Below, in pieces: positions 28,400 through 36,465 of a stretch of DNA of 64,000 bases. The stretch covers positions 2,976,001 through 3,040,000 of the forward strand of contig NZ_CP048812.1 of assembly GCF_010977575.1 (NCBI RefSeq), in the 5' to 3' direction. The stretch is from Halomonas socia (GTDB taxonomy: Bacteria > Pseudomonadota > Gammaproteobacteria > Pseudomonadales > Halomonadaceae). Within the stretch, counting starts at the first letter, position 1, and each line of letters begins with the position of its first letter. A model generated the notes under the pieces. It had not been told where the DNA came from, did no database searches, and saw only the letters and a list, made by a program, of their open reading frames with translations. The translations under genes and the position numbers were made by a program.

Positions 28400-30967
28400 T
28401 CAACTGCGCGGTCGCCGGTTGTCCGGATCGTACAGCGCCCGGTAGCCTACCGCGGCGATGCGCATCGGATAGTGGGCACCGAAGTACTCCAGCAATAGCG
28501 TCTGCCCCTGGCTGGCGTAGGCATCGGGTAGGTAGCCCAGGGCGATGTTGCTGCCCAGCGAGGGGCCGTAGGCGATGCTGGTGACATAGGCGCGACGCCC
28601 CAGCTCGTCCATCGGTACCTCGCCGCTCTGCGGGTCGAGCAGCGGCGCCTGGCCCACCGGGAAGCGTGGCGTGCCCGTGACGTCTAGGTGATCCTCCATC
28701 ACCAGGGTGCAGAGGTAGGAGGGCTGGCATTGACGTTGGCGCTGTTCGAGGTGGGCGGCCTTGCCGTAAAAGTCGGCGGCCTTGACCTTGGGGCGCGCCA
28801 GGCCCGCCTCGACCAGGTTGTAGTCGGTCAGCAGGTCGACATTCTGCAGCCGCAGGCTCTTCTCCAGGCGGCGGCTGTTGGCGTAGGTCTCGATGCCCAC
28901 CGGCGTTACCCCAGCATCGAACAGCCGGTCCCAGAGGGCCAGCGCGTAGCTGAAGGGCACATAGAGCTCCCAGCCCTGCTCGCCCACATAGGAAATGCGG
29001 AAGGCCCACACCGGCAAGCCCTGAATGCATATGTCTCGTGCGCTGGCAAACGCAAAGTGCGCGTCGTCCAGGGCGGCGGGGGTATCGGCCAGGGCCTGCA
29101 GGGTGCGCCGGGCGTTGGGCCCCCATAGGCCCAGGGTGGCCAGGCCGTCGCTGCGATCCTCCAGATGCCAGTGGCTCAGCCCCAGGTCCTCGGCGCGGCG
29201 GATGATCCATACCAGGTCGCGATGGCCGGTATCGCCGCCGCATACTACCCGCCAGGCGTCCGCGGCCAGGCGCACGATGGTCAGGTCCGAATGGACGCCG
29301 CCGGCGGCATCCAGGAAGTGGGTATAGACGCCCTTGCCGAGCGGGGTGTCGCCGCCGATCTTGGCCACCGAGAGCGTCTCCAGCAGCGCCTCGGCATCGC
29401 GCCCCGAGATATCGTAGATGGCGAAGTGGGAAAGGTTGATCATCCCCACGTCGTCGCTCAGGGCCAGGTGTTCGGCGTTGGACACGCGCCAGAAGTGGCG
29501 CTGGTCCCACTCTGCCGGGCGTTCTGGAATGCGTTCGAGATAGTCGGCCAGGCGCGTCTCGTTGGCGGCATAGCCGTGGGCGCGTTCCCAGCCCGCGGCC
29601 TCCATGAAATAGCCACCCAGTTCCCGTTCGCGATGCCAGAAGGGGCCGCGGCGCAGATCGCGACCGTTGTCGAAGGGTTCGCGGGGGTGCACCGGTGGAT
29701 CGTAGATCTTGCGCGCGATCTCCAGGCAGCGGCCATGCACATGGTGTGGGGTCTTCTGCACCGGATAGAAGCGGGCGATATCGATGCTGCAGGGATCCAG
29801 CGCTGGGCGACCGTGGGTCAGCCATTCCGCGGTCAACTTGCCCATGCCCGGCCCATCCTTGACCCACACCGCTTCGCAGAACCATAGGCCGCGGGTCTCC
29901 GGCGACTCGCCGACCAGCGAGCCGCCGTCCACGGTGACTGAAAGCAGGCCGTTGAAGGAGTGCTTGTCGTCCCAGCCCAGCTCACCGAGCAGGGGGGTGA
30001 GTTCCACGGCGCGCTCGAAGGCGTCGGCGATCTGGTCGGCCTCGAGATCGCGCATCGAGGGTGAGAGGCGGGCCTGATCACGCTCAAGGATATCCTGGGG
30101 ATGTACCAGGCGCGGTTCGCGGGCCTCGTAGTAGCCCCACTCGAGCTGGCCACCCTCGGTGGAGGTGGGATCGCCGGTGTCGCGCAGATAGGCGGAATTG
30201 CCTTGGTCGCGCAGCAGCGGGTAGCCGATCTCCAGGCCGGTACCGGCAAAGGTGTCGTAGGGGCCGAAGAACATCAGCGGATGTTCCACCGGCATCAGCG
30301 GCAGCGTGGCGCCACCCATGGCGGCGGGAATCGGCCCCCAGATGCCGGCGCACACCAGCACCAGCGGCGTTTCGATATAGCCCTTGGCGGTCTCGACGCC
30401 GCATACCCGGCCGGCCTGAACGTCGATATCCAGCGCCGGGGTATCGGCGAAGATGCTGAGATGGCCGCTCTCGACCCCGCGTTCGATCAGTTCGCCGGCA
30501 ACGCGCTGGGAGCGCGGCACCACTAACCCTGCATCGGGATCCCACATGCCGCCCAGCACCAGATCCCGTTCGAGTAGCGGGAAGCGCTCGACCACCTCAT
30601 CGGCATCGATCATGCGCACGCGAGTGCCGAACGCCTTGCCCGACGCGACCTTGCGCTGTAACTCGGCCAGGCGCGCCTCGTCGCCGACCCGGGCGATTTC
30701 CAGGCCGCCGATGCGTCGATAGCGTCCCATCGCCTCATAGAAGCGCTGGCTGTAGGTCGTGGTGTAGCACGACAGCTTGTCATGGGCGGTCATGAAGCAG
30801 AAATCGGAGGCGTGGGAGGTCGACCCGATATCCGAGGGGATGGCGGACTTGTCGAGGCCCACCAGCCGGGTCCAGCCCAGCTCGATCAGGTGGTGAGCCA
30901 GCGAGGCGCCGACGATGCCGCCCTGACCGATGATCACCGCGTCCGCGTGCCGAGGGAGTGTCGCCAT
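28400..30967 (-). CDS. Dimethylglycine/sarcosine dehydrogenase-like flavoprotein with GcvT domain
   Basis: 855 residues in four parts: FAD-binding DAO domain (about 8-390, GxGxxG at G14-G20), FAO_M cap (about 390-450), and folate-binding GCV_T plus GCV_T_C domains (about 460-845). His52 in GSTSHAS sits where DMGDH enzymes attach FAD covalently. Such enzymes oxidise an N-methyl group and pass it to THF as 5,10-methylene-THF. The start is ATG 30967 with AGGAGG six bases upstream; the longer frame to 31099 is rejected. Electron acceptor and substrate (dimethylglycine, sarcosine or another N-methyl compound) are not determinable. Confidence 0.85.
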   Translation of the reverse strand: MATLPRHADAVIIGQGGIVGASLAHHLIELGWTRLVGLDKSAIPSDIGSTSHASDFCFMTAHDKLSCYTTTYSQRFYEAMGRYRRIGGLEIARVGDEARLAELQRKVASGKAFGTRVRMIDADEVVERFPLLERDLVLGGMWDPDAGLVVPRSQRVAGELIERGVESGHLSIFADTPALDIDVQAGRVCGVETAKGYIETPLVLVCAGIWGPIPAAMGGATLPLMPVEHPLMFFGPYDTFAGTGLEIGYPLLRDQGNSAYLRDTGDPTSTEGGQLEWGYYEAREPRLVHPQDILERDQARLSPSMRDLEADQIADAFERAVELTPLLGELGWDDKHSFNGLLSVTVDGGSLVGESPETRGLWFCEAVWVKDGPGMGKLTAEWLTHGRPALDPCSIDIARFYPVQKTPHHVHGRCLEIARKIYDPPVHPREPFDNGRDLRRGPFWHRERELGGYFMEAAGWERAHGYAANETRLADYLERIPERPAEWDQRHFWRVSNAEHLALSDDVGMINLSHFAIYDISGRDAEALLETLSVAKIGGDTPLGKGVYTHFLDAAGGVHSDLTIVRLAADAWRVVCGGDTGHRDLVWIIRRAEDLGLSHWHLEDRSDGLATLGLWGPNARRTLQALADTPAALDDAHFAFASARDICIQGLPVWAFRISYVGEQGWELYVPFSYALALWDRLFDAGVTPVGIETYANSRRLEKSLRLQNVDLLTDYNLVEAGLARPKVKAADFYGKAAHLEQRQRQCQPSYLCTLVMEDHLDVTGTPRFPVGQAPLLDPQSGEVPMDELGRRAYVTSIAYGPSLGSNIALGYLPDAYASQGQTLLLEYFGAHYPMRIAAVGYRALYDPDNRRPRS

Positions 30968-31141
30968 GGCAAGCCTCCTGTAAGCCGGTGACGGGATGCC
31001 TGGGATCAGGATAATCCACTCTGTACCGCCGCGCTGTCCCGCGGCGACGCCGTCTTTGGCTGCGGCGACAGCGGCGCCAGGCGATGTCGCCGCCACCAAA
31101 ATAGCCGGCGCCGAGGGTGACGTGTACCAATCACTGGCACG

Positions 31142-31154
31142 CTAGCTTCGCTAG
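31142..31154. promoter_or_regulatory. Small palindrome CTAGC-TTC-GCTAG in the divergent region 30968-31201
   Basis: Five-base perfect arms, 48 bases before the GcvT-like gene start. It lies in the 234-bp intergenic region shared with the divergent flavoprotein gene. The rest of that region is GC-rich and shows no clear promoter hexamers or riboswitch. Confidence 0.3.
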
Positions 31155-31201
31155 TCAGAAGCGGCGCTGACGGCCGTTTCGTCGCGAAGAGGAGGCAGGT
31201 C

Positions 31202-32398
31202 ATGTCCCACGTCATCGAAAGCGTCGAGCAGACTCAGGCTGCGCCCGAGATCCTGCTCTACCCACGCATCCGCAAGTCGCCGTTCTTCTACGCCTCGCGG
31301 CGCCATGGGGTGCGCAAGTACAGCGTCTACAACCACCACTATCACCCACGTCTCTACACCGATCCGGTGGACGAGTACTGGGCGCTGGTGCAGGGCGTCA
31401 CCCTGTGGGACGTCGGCGTCGAGCGCCAGATCGAGATCAGCGGCCCGGATGCCTCCGCCTTCGTGCAGCGGCTGGTGCCCCGCGACATGCGCCAGTGCCA
31501 GGCGGGGCAGTGCAAGTACGTCTTCGTCACGGCGGCGGACGGCGGCATCATCAACGACCCGGTGCTGCTGCGCGTCGAGGAGGACCGCTTCTGGCTGTCG
31601 CTGGCCGATAGCGACGTGCTGCTCTGGTGCCAGGGACTCGCCTATCATGCCGGCCTCGATGTCAGCATCCAGGAGGTGGACGTCGCGCCGGTCCAGGTCC
31701 AGGGGCCCAAGGCCAAGGCGGTGATGGTCGACCTGTTCGGCGAGGCGGTGTTGGCGATGCGCTATTACCACCTGATGGAGGCCACGCTCGACGGCATGTC
31801 GGTGGTGATCTCGCGCACCGGCTACTCCGGCGAGATCGGCTACGAGATCTACCTGCGCGAGGCCAGCCGCCATGGTGAGGCGCTCTGGCAGCGGGTTTTC
31901 GAGGCCGGTCGACCGCATGGCATGCAGGTCATCGGCCCCTGCCATATCCGCCGCATCGAGGGCGGCATCCTGGCCTTCGGCTGCGACATCTGGTACGACA
32001 CCAACCCCTTCGAGGTGGGCATGGGCTACGACTGGATGGTCGACCTGCGTGGTGACGACGACTTCATCGGCCGTGCCGCCCTGGAGCGGATCAAGGCCGA
32101 GGGGGTATCGCGCAAGCTGGTGGGGGTGGAGATCGACGGTCCCAGCGTCGGCCACTTCACCGATGGCGCCATGATCGACGTTTTCCCGGTACTCGACGAT
32201 CGCGGTACGCGTATCGGCCAGGTGACGTCGGCCACCCACTCGCCGCGTCAGCAGCGCAATATCGGCTATGCCATGGTGCCGATCGAGTATGCCGAACTGG
32301 GGACGCCGCTGCGCATCGATGCCAATACCGGTATGCAGGAGGCGCGGGTGGTAGCCAAGCCGTTCCATGACCCGGGCAAGGAAATTCCCAAGGGCTGA
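31202..32398 (+). CDS. DmdA/GcvT-like THF-dependent methyltransferase
   Basis: 398-residue stand-alone aminomethyltransferase-fold protein (GCV_T about 45-280, C-terminal barrel about 300-385). Segments such as KYSVYNHHYHP, WDVGVERQIEISG, FWLSLADSDVLLW and RTGYSGEIGYEIYL resemble dimethylsulfoniopropionate demethylase DmdA and other THF-dependent demethylases more than glycine-cleavage T protein. It would transfer a methyl or methylene group to THF. AGGAGG precedes the ATG, and it is followed after three bases by a MetF-like gene. Whether the substrate is DMSP, an N-methyl amine or an O-methyl compound needs phylogeny or assay. Confidence 0.8.
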   Translation: MSHVIESVEQTQAAPEILLYPRIRKSPFFYASRRHGVRKYSVYNHHYHPRLYTDPVDEYWALVQGVTLWDVGVERQIEISGPDASAFVQRLVPRDMRQCQAGQCKYVFVTAADGGIINDPVLLRVEEDRFWLSLADSDVLLWCQGLAYHAGLDVSIQEVDVAPVQVQGPKAKAVMVDLFGEAVLAMRYYHLMEATLDGMSVVISRTGYSGEIGYEIYLREASRHGEALWQRVFEAGRPHGMQVIGPCHIRRIEGGILAFGCDIWYDTNPFEVGMGYDWMVDLRGDDDFIGRAALERIKAEGVSRKLVGVEIDGPSVGHFTDGAMIDVFPVLDDRGTRIGQVTSATHSPRQQRNIGYAMVPIEYAELGTPLRIDANTGMQEARVVAKPFHDPGKEIPKG

Positions 32399-32401
32399 GG
32401 C

Positions 32402-33307
32402 ATGAACGACCTGCTACGTCTGACCACACTGCCGAGCGATGAACGCGCCTGTGAGGCGCTGGCGACGCCGCGCTATGAACTGCTGCCACTGGCCGACCTG
32501 CAGCAGGCCGCCGATGCGCTGCCGGCGGGCGCCGTGGTCACGGTGACCTGCTCACCGCGCCACGGCCTGGAGCGTACCCTGGCGGCCAGCGAAACGCTGG
32601 CGGCAGCGGGTTTCCGGGTGGTGCCGCATCTTGCCGCCCGGCTGGTGCGCGATCGTGGGCATCTCGCCGAGGCGGTGGCACGGCTGACGAGCTTGGGCAT
32701 CGACGAGTGTTTCGTGGTCGGCGGCGATGCCGAAGCAGCGGTAGGCGACTTCGCGACCGGCCTGGCGCTGCTCGAGGCGCTCGTCGAGATGCCGACGCGG
32801 CCGAGTCGGGTCGGGATTCCCGCCTATCCGGAAGGGCATCCGCACATCCCGGCGCGGCACTTGCAGCAGGATCTCGAGGCCAAGGTGCGGCTCGCCGACT
32901 ACGTCGTCACCCAGCTCTGCTTCGAGGCCGCACCCCTGCTGGCCTGGCGCGAGTGTCAGCGACAGCGCGGCATGTCGCTGCCGATCCACGTTGGGCTGCC
33001 CGGGGTACTGTCGCGCAAGCGACTGTTGGGTCTGGCGACCCGCCTCGGCCTGGGTGCCTCGACCCGTGTGCTGGGGCGTCAAAAAGGGTTGGTCGCGCGC
33101 CTGCTGCGACCCGCTCGATATCGGCCCGATGCCCTGCTGGAGGCGCTCTGGCCATGGCTCGGTGACGTCGCCGACGGCTTCGCCGGGGTACACCTCTATA
33201 CCTTCAATCAGGCCGCCGACACGCGCGCCTGGTGCGAAGCGCAGTGTCGCCAACGAGCGACATGGGCTGGGGATTATGAAAGCAATGTTGAACGCCGCCA
33301 AAACTGA
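32402..33307 (+). CDS. MetF-like methylenetetrahydrofolate reductase homologue
   Basis: 301-residue TIM-barrel protein with MetF landmarks in order. YELLP stands for the catalytic-Glu motif FEFFPP, VGGD for the RGD aspartate, IPAYPEGHP for the AAYPExHP motif, VVTQLCFE for the TQFFF strand, and LYTFN for the C-terminal YTLN. The N-terminus is shorter and more divergent than in housekeeping MetF. Start lies three bases after the GcvT-like gene (TGAGGCATG), indicating an operon. It probably oxidises the 5-methyl-THF made by its neighbour to methylene-THF. Cofactor use is unproven. Confidence 0.75.
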   Translation: MNDLLRLTTLPSDERACEALATPRYELLPLADLQQAADALPAGAVVTVTCSPRHGLERTLAASETLAAAGFRVVPHLAARLVRDRGHLAEAVARLTSLGIDECFVVGGDAEAAVGDFATGLALLEALVEMPTRPSRVGIPAYPEGHPHIPARHLQQDLEAKVRLADYVVTQLCFEAAPLLAWRECQRQRGMSLPIHVGLPGVLSRKRLLGLATRLGLGASTRVLGRQKGLVARLLRPARYRPDALLEALWPWLGDVADGFAGVHLYTFNQAADTRAWCEAQCRQRATWAGDYESNVERRQN

Positions 33308-33389
33308 TGCCGAACGCTGTTCACGAACTATACTCTGACTATCGCATTGCGCCGTCTGGCGCCAAGTCGAGAGACATCAGGAGGCAGAG

Positions 33390-33935
33390 ATGAACAAGTC
33401 AATCGTGATCGGGTCGACATTGGCGGTGCTGGGCCTGGGTGGCCTGGCGGTAGGCGCCTATCAGGTGCAGACCTTCGACCGTGAACCGACCTACGCCGAT
33501 ATCTTGAGCGTCGACGCGGTGACCCGCAGCGTCGAGACGCCACGCGAGGTCTGCGAAGACGTGGTGGTGCACCAACAGGCGCCGAGCCGCGACCCCAACC
33601 GCTTGCTGGGTACCGCCGCCGGCGCGGTGGTCGGCGGCGTACTCGGCAACCAGGTCGGCGGCGGCAGCGGCAAGAAGCTGGCCACCGTGGCCGGCGCCGT
33701 GGGCGGGGGGCTGGCCGGCCGCGAAGTTCAGGGCCGGGTCGAGGCCAACCAGGGGCGTACCACCACCCAGCGGCAGTGCAACACCGTGGTCGACACCCGC
33801 GAAGAGCACGAGGGCTACGACGTCGAGTATCGCTTCGAGGATAGGGTCTACAGCGTACGCCTGGAGGAGGCGCCCCAGGGCAGCCAGGTGCTAATGCAAG
33901 ATGGCGTGCCGCAGTGGAACGTCCGCGAAGGCTAA
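33390..33935 (+). CDS. ycfJ: YcfJ-like glycine-zipper 2TM protein
   Basis: 181 residues. An N-terminal hydrophobic segment (about 5-24) without a lipobox cysteine acts as signal or anchor. Residues about 70-110 form a glycine zipper (GAVVGGVLGNQVGGG repeated as GAVGGGLAG), the rickettsial 17-kDa/2TM domain. Paired cysteines flank it (C56 and C131 region), as in E. coli YcfJ of 179 residues. Role in the envelope is unknown. Good GGAGG site. Unrelated to the demethylation genes upstream. Confidence 0.82.
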   Translation: MNKSIVIGSTLAVLGLGGLAVGAYQVQTFDREPTYADILSVDAVTRSVETPREVCEDVVVHQQAPSRDPNRLLGTAAGAVVGGVLGNQVGGGSGKKLATVAGAVGGGLAGREVQGRVEANQGRTTTQRQCNTVVDTREEHEGYDVEYRFEDRVYSVRLEEAPQGSQVLMQDGVPQWNVREG

Positions 33936-33960
33936 TTCAGCCTCGTTCTAAGCATGACAA

Positions 33961-33992
33961 ACACCGCCCGCACCAATTGGTGTGGGCGGTGT
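33961..33992. terminator. Bidirectional terminator between ycfJ and puuA copy 2
   Basis: 16-base arms ACACCGCCCGCACCAA and TTGGTGTGGGCGGTGT with a single wobble form a near-perfect hairpin between two convergent genes. Short T-runs follow on both strands (CGTTTG on plus, TTTGTC on minus). Confidence 0.85.
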
Positions 33993-34021
33993 CGTTTGCG
34001 GCAGCCACTGTTCGGACGAGC

Positions 34022-35401
34022 CTAGACCTGGCGCAGGTACCAGTCGTATTCAAGCTGGCTGACCGCCTGCATCGCCTGGTCGCGCTCGGCCTGGCGGTTG
34101 GCCAGGTAGACGTGCAGGAAGCGCTCGCCGAGCGCTTCGGCCAGCACCGTGTCTTCGCTGAGGAGCGCCAGCGCCTGCTGCCAGCTATTGGTCAGGCTCG
34201 GCTCGCACTGTTCGTAGGCGTTGCCCTCGATCGGCGGTGGTGGTGTCAGCTGCTGGCGCAGGCCGTGATCGATGGAAGCCAGCAGCGTCGCCAGCAGCAG
34301 ATAGGGATTGACGTCGGCGCCAGCCACGCGGTGCTCGATGCGTTTTGCGGCCTTGGGGCCAGAGGGGATGCGCACCGCCACTGAGCGGTTGTCGTAGCCC
34401 CAGGTCGGCGCCATGGGCACGTAGAGCCCGGGCTGGAAGCGCCGGAAGGAGTTGATGTTGGGGGCGAAGATCGCCATCGACGCCGGCATCAGAGCCAGCA
34501 GCCCGGCGACGGCGTGGTGCAACGCAGGGCTACCCAGCGGATCGTCATCCGCGGCGGCGAAGACGTTGTTGCCCTGGTCGTCGAGCAGGCTGATGTGGAC
34601 GTGGGTGCCGTTGCCGGCCTCGTCGCCGTAGGGCTTGGCCATGAAGGTGGCTTCGAAGCCGTGCTGGATGGCCACGCCCTTGATCAGCCGCTTGAGCAGC
34701 ACCGAGCTGTCGCAGGCCTTGAGCACGTCGTCACAGTGGGTCAAATTGATCTCGAACTGCCCGGGAGCGCACTCCTTCAAGGCGGTATCCAGCGGCAGCT
34801 GCTGGGCGGCGGCGGCGGCCTGGATGTCCTCGAGGAAGTCGGCGTACTCGTCGAGCTCGTTGATCGAGTAGAGCTGGCTCTGGGAGGCGCGCTCGCCGGT
34901 GGTCGGCGAGCAGGGTGGCTGGGCGGAGCCGAGGGCGTCGCGGCTGCGGTCGATCAGGTAGAACTCCAGCTCCACGGCAACCACCGGGGTCAGGCCGGCG
35001 GCGGTGAAGCGCACCAGCACCCGCTGCAGTACCTGGCGGGGGTCGGCAAAGAAGCCGCTGCCGTCGGCGTCGAACATGGTCATCAGCAGCTGGCCCTGAC
35101 GCCCCTTGCGCAGCCAGGGGCAGGGTTTCAGGGTGCCGGTCACCGGGCGGCAGATGCGATCGCCGTCGCCGCTGGCAAGGCCCAAGCCGGTCTCCTCGAT
35201 GGTGTTGCCGTTGATATCGAGGGCGAACAGTGAGGCGGGCAGGTTGATGCCGGCACTGAAGGCCTTGGTCAGGTTGTCGCGCGGGATGCGCTTGCCGCGC
35301 ATCACCCCGTTGAGATCGCTGATCAGCAGGTCGACACTGTCGATATCGGGATGGCGCTCGAGAAAGGTCTCGGCCTCGCCAGCAGACGCGGTCACCGACA
35401 T
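34022..35401 (-). CDS. puuA: Glutamine-synthetase-like gamma-glutamylpolyamine ligase (copy 2)
   Basis: 459 residues, paralogue of the protein at 17842. Glutamine-synthetase fold with metal-binding VELEFYL, GTHVHISL histidines and NSFRRFQPG. The N-terminus VDLLISDLNGVMRGKRIPRDNL matches the SpuB/PauA group of polyamine glutamylases. Divergent from puuD with a 267-bp intergenic region. Having two ligases matches pseudomonads, where paralogues serve different di- and polyamines. Specificity cannot be told from sequence. Confidence 0.88.
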   Translation of the reverse strand: MSVTASAGEAETFLERHPDIDSVDLLISDLNGVMRGKRIPRDNLTKAFSAGINLPASLFALDINGNTIEETGLGLASGDGDRICRPVTGTLKPCPWLRKGRQGQLLMTMFDADGSGFFADPRQVLQRVLVRFTAAGLTPVVAVELEFYLIDRSRDALGSAQPPCSPTTGERASQSQLYSINELDEYADFLEDIQAAAAAQQLPLDTALKECAPGQFEINLTHCDDVLKACDSSVLLKRLIKGVAIQHGFEATFMAKPYGDEAGNGTHVHISLLDDQGNNVFAAADDDPLGSPALHHAVAGLLALMPASMAIFAPNINSFRRFQPGLYVPMAPTWGYDNRSVAVRIPSGPKAAKRIEHRVAGADVNPYLLLATLLASIDHGLRQQLTPPPPIEGNAYEQCEPSLTNSWQQALALLSEDTVLAEALGERFLHVYLANRQAERDQAMQAVSQLEYDWYLRQV

Positions 35402-35433
35402 GGGGAGTCCCTTGTAGTTGGAGTCATGGGATC

Positions 35434-35463
35434 ATCTTTTCCGACCGGTGCGGGTGTTGTCAA
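35434..35463 (-). promoter_or_regulatory. Candidate promoter of puuA copy 2
   Basis: On the minus strand, TTGACA (35458-35463) is followed after 18 bases by AAAGAT (35434-35439), about 30 bases before the gene start. The -35 is perfect and the -10 poor. Confidence 0.4.
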
Positions 35464-35536
35464 ATTATTTACGGTTGGTGGCTGGCCCGCGCAATCCGCG
35501 TTCATCGCTTGATAGAGCCTGTTTTCGGGATGTTTT

Positions 35537-35552
35537 CCGTCCATTATGACGG
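35537..35552. promoter_or_regulatory. Inverted repeat CCGTC-N6-GACGG in the puuA/puuD divergent region
   Basis: Perfect five-base arms with an AT-rich centre (CATTAT), roughly midway between the divergent puuA copy and puuD. A possible operator for PuuR or another regulator. It has no match to the puuB leader repeat at 16399-16430. Confidence 0.3.
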
Positions 35553-35668
35553 CGTTGTCAGGCCCGATTGGAGGGTTGGCAGCGGCGTGTATGGCATGTA
35601 ATGTTTAACAAAGCATAACAGCCCTGGTCCTGTATAGGGCCCTATTAGCGAGTAGCAAGGAGTCGTGT

Positions 35669-36445
35669 ATGTCCAGTCGACCGCTGGTCGGGGTTATTGC
35701 CTGCCGCCGCGAGGTGGAAGGCCACCCCGCGCATATGGTCACCGATAAGTATCTCCAGGCGCTGCGCGACTATGGGCTTGCCCCGCTGGTGCTGCCGGTG
35801 TGGGAAGATGGCGGCGGCCTGGAGGCGAGCCTGCTCGCTGAGCTCGACGGCCTGCTGCTGACCGGCAGTTACACCAATATGGCGCCGGCGCGCTACGGCG
35901 CCGAGCCGGCCCCGCAGAATACCCGCGGTGACCTGCATCGCGATGCCGCGGCGCTGGCCTGGATTCCTGCCGCCCTGGACCTGGGGCTGCCGTTGTTCGG
36001 CATCTGTCGTGGCTTCCAGGAGATCAACGTGGCGTTTGGCGGCACCCTGCATCAGGCGCTGCAGGCGGTGCCGGGATTGCTCGATCATCGCGAACCGCAG
36101 GGCGACAAGGCGAGCCAGTATGCGCCGAGCCATGATCTGACGATCCTGCCCGGTGGCACGCTGGCGGTGCTCCATGCCTCGCCTGAGAGTCGCGTCAACT
36201 CGCTGCATCAGCAGGGCGTGGCCGAGTTGGGCCTGGGGCTGCGCGCCGAGGCAGTGGCGCCGGATGGAGTGGTCGAGGCGCTGTCGGTGGAGGGCGCGCG
36301 GCGCTTCGCCCTGGCGGTGCAGTGGCACCCCGAGTGGCAGCCCGCCCAGCATCCTCTGTACCACGCCCTGTTTCACGGCTTCGCTGTGGCCTGCCGCGAG
36401 CGTGCCGCGGAGCGTCGTGGCGCCACCATGCTGATCGACGCCTGA
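35669..36445 (+). CDS. puuD: Gamma-glutamyl-GABA hydrolase
   Basis: Class I glutamine-amidotransferase-like hydrolase (peptidase C26) that cleaves gamma-glutamyl-GABA to glutamate and GABA, the last step of the Puu pathway. 258 residues. Nucleophile C113 in GICRGFQE, with H220 and E222 in QWHPEW completing the triad. First gene of puuD-spuC-puuC, 20 bases before spuC. Matches SpuA/PuuD in length and context. Confidence 0.92.
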   Translation: MSSRPLVGVIACRREVEGHPAHMVTDKYLQALRDYGLAPLVLPVWEDGGGLEASLLAELDGLLLTGSYTNMAPARYGAEPAPQNTRGDLHRDAAALAWIPAALDLGLPLFGICRGFQEINVAFGGTLHQALQAVPGLLDHREPQGDKASQYAPSHDLTILPGGTLAVLHASPESRVNSLHQQGVAELGLGLRAEAVAPDGVVEALSVEGARRFALAVQWHPEWQPAQHPLYHALFHGFAVACRERAAERRGATMLIDA

Positions 36446-36465
36446 CACGCTGAGGAAAGCGCACC

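Noticed and set aside
30968-31201. Glycine or other riboswitch before the GcvT-like gene
   Set aside because: No aptamer core motifs could be recognised by eye in the 234-bp region; only a small dyad is visible.
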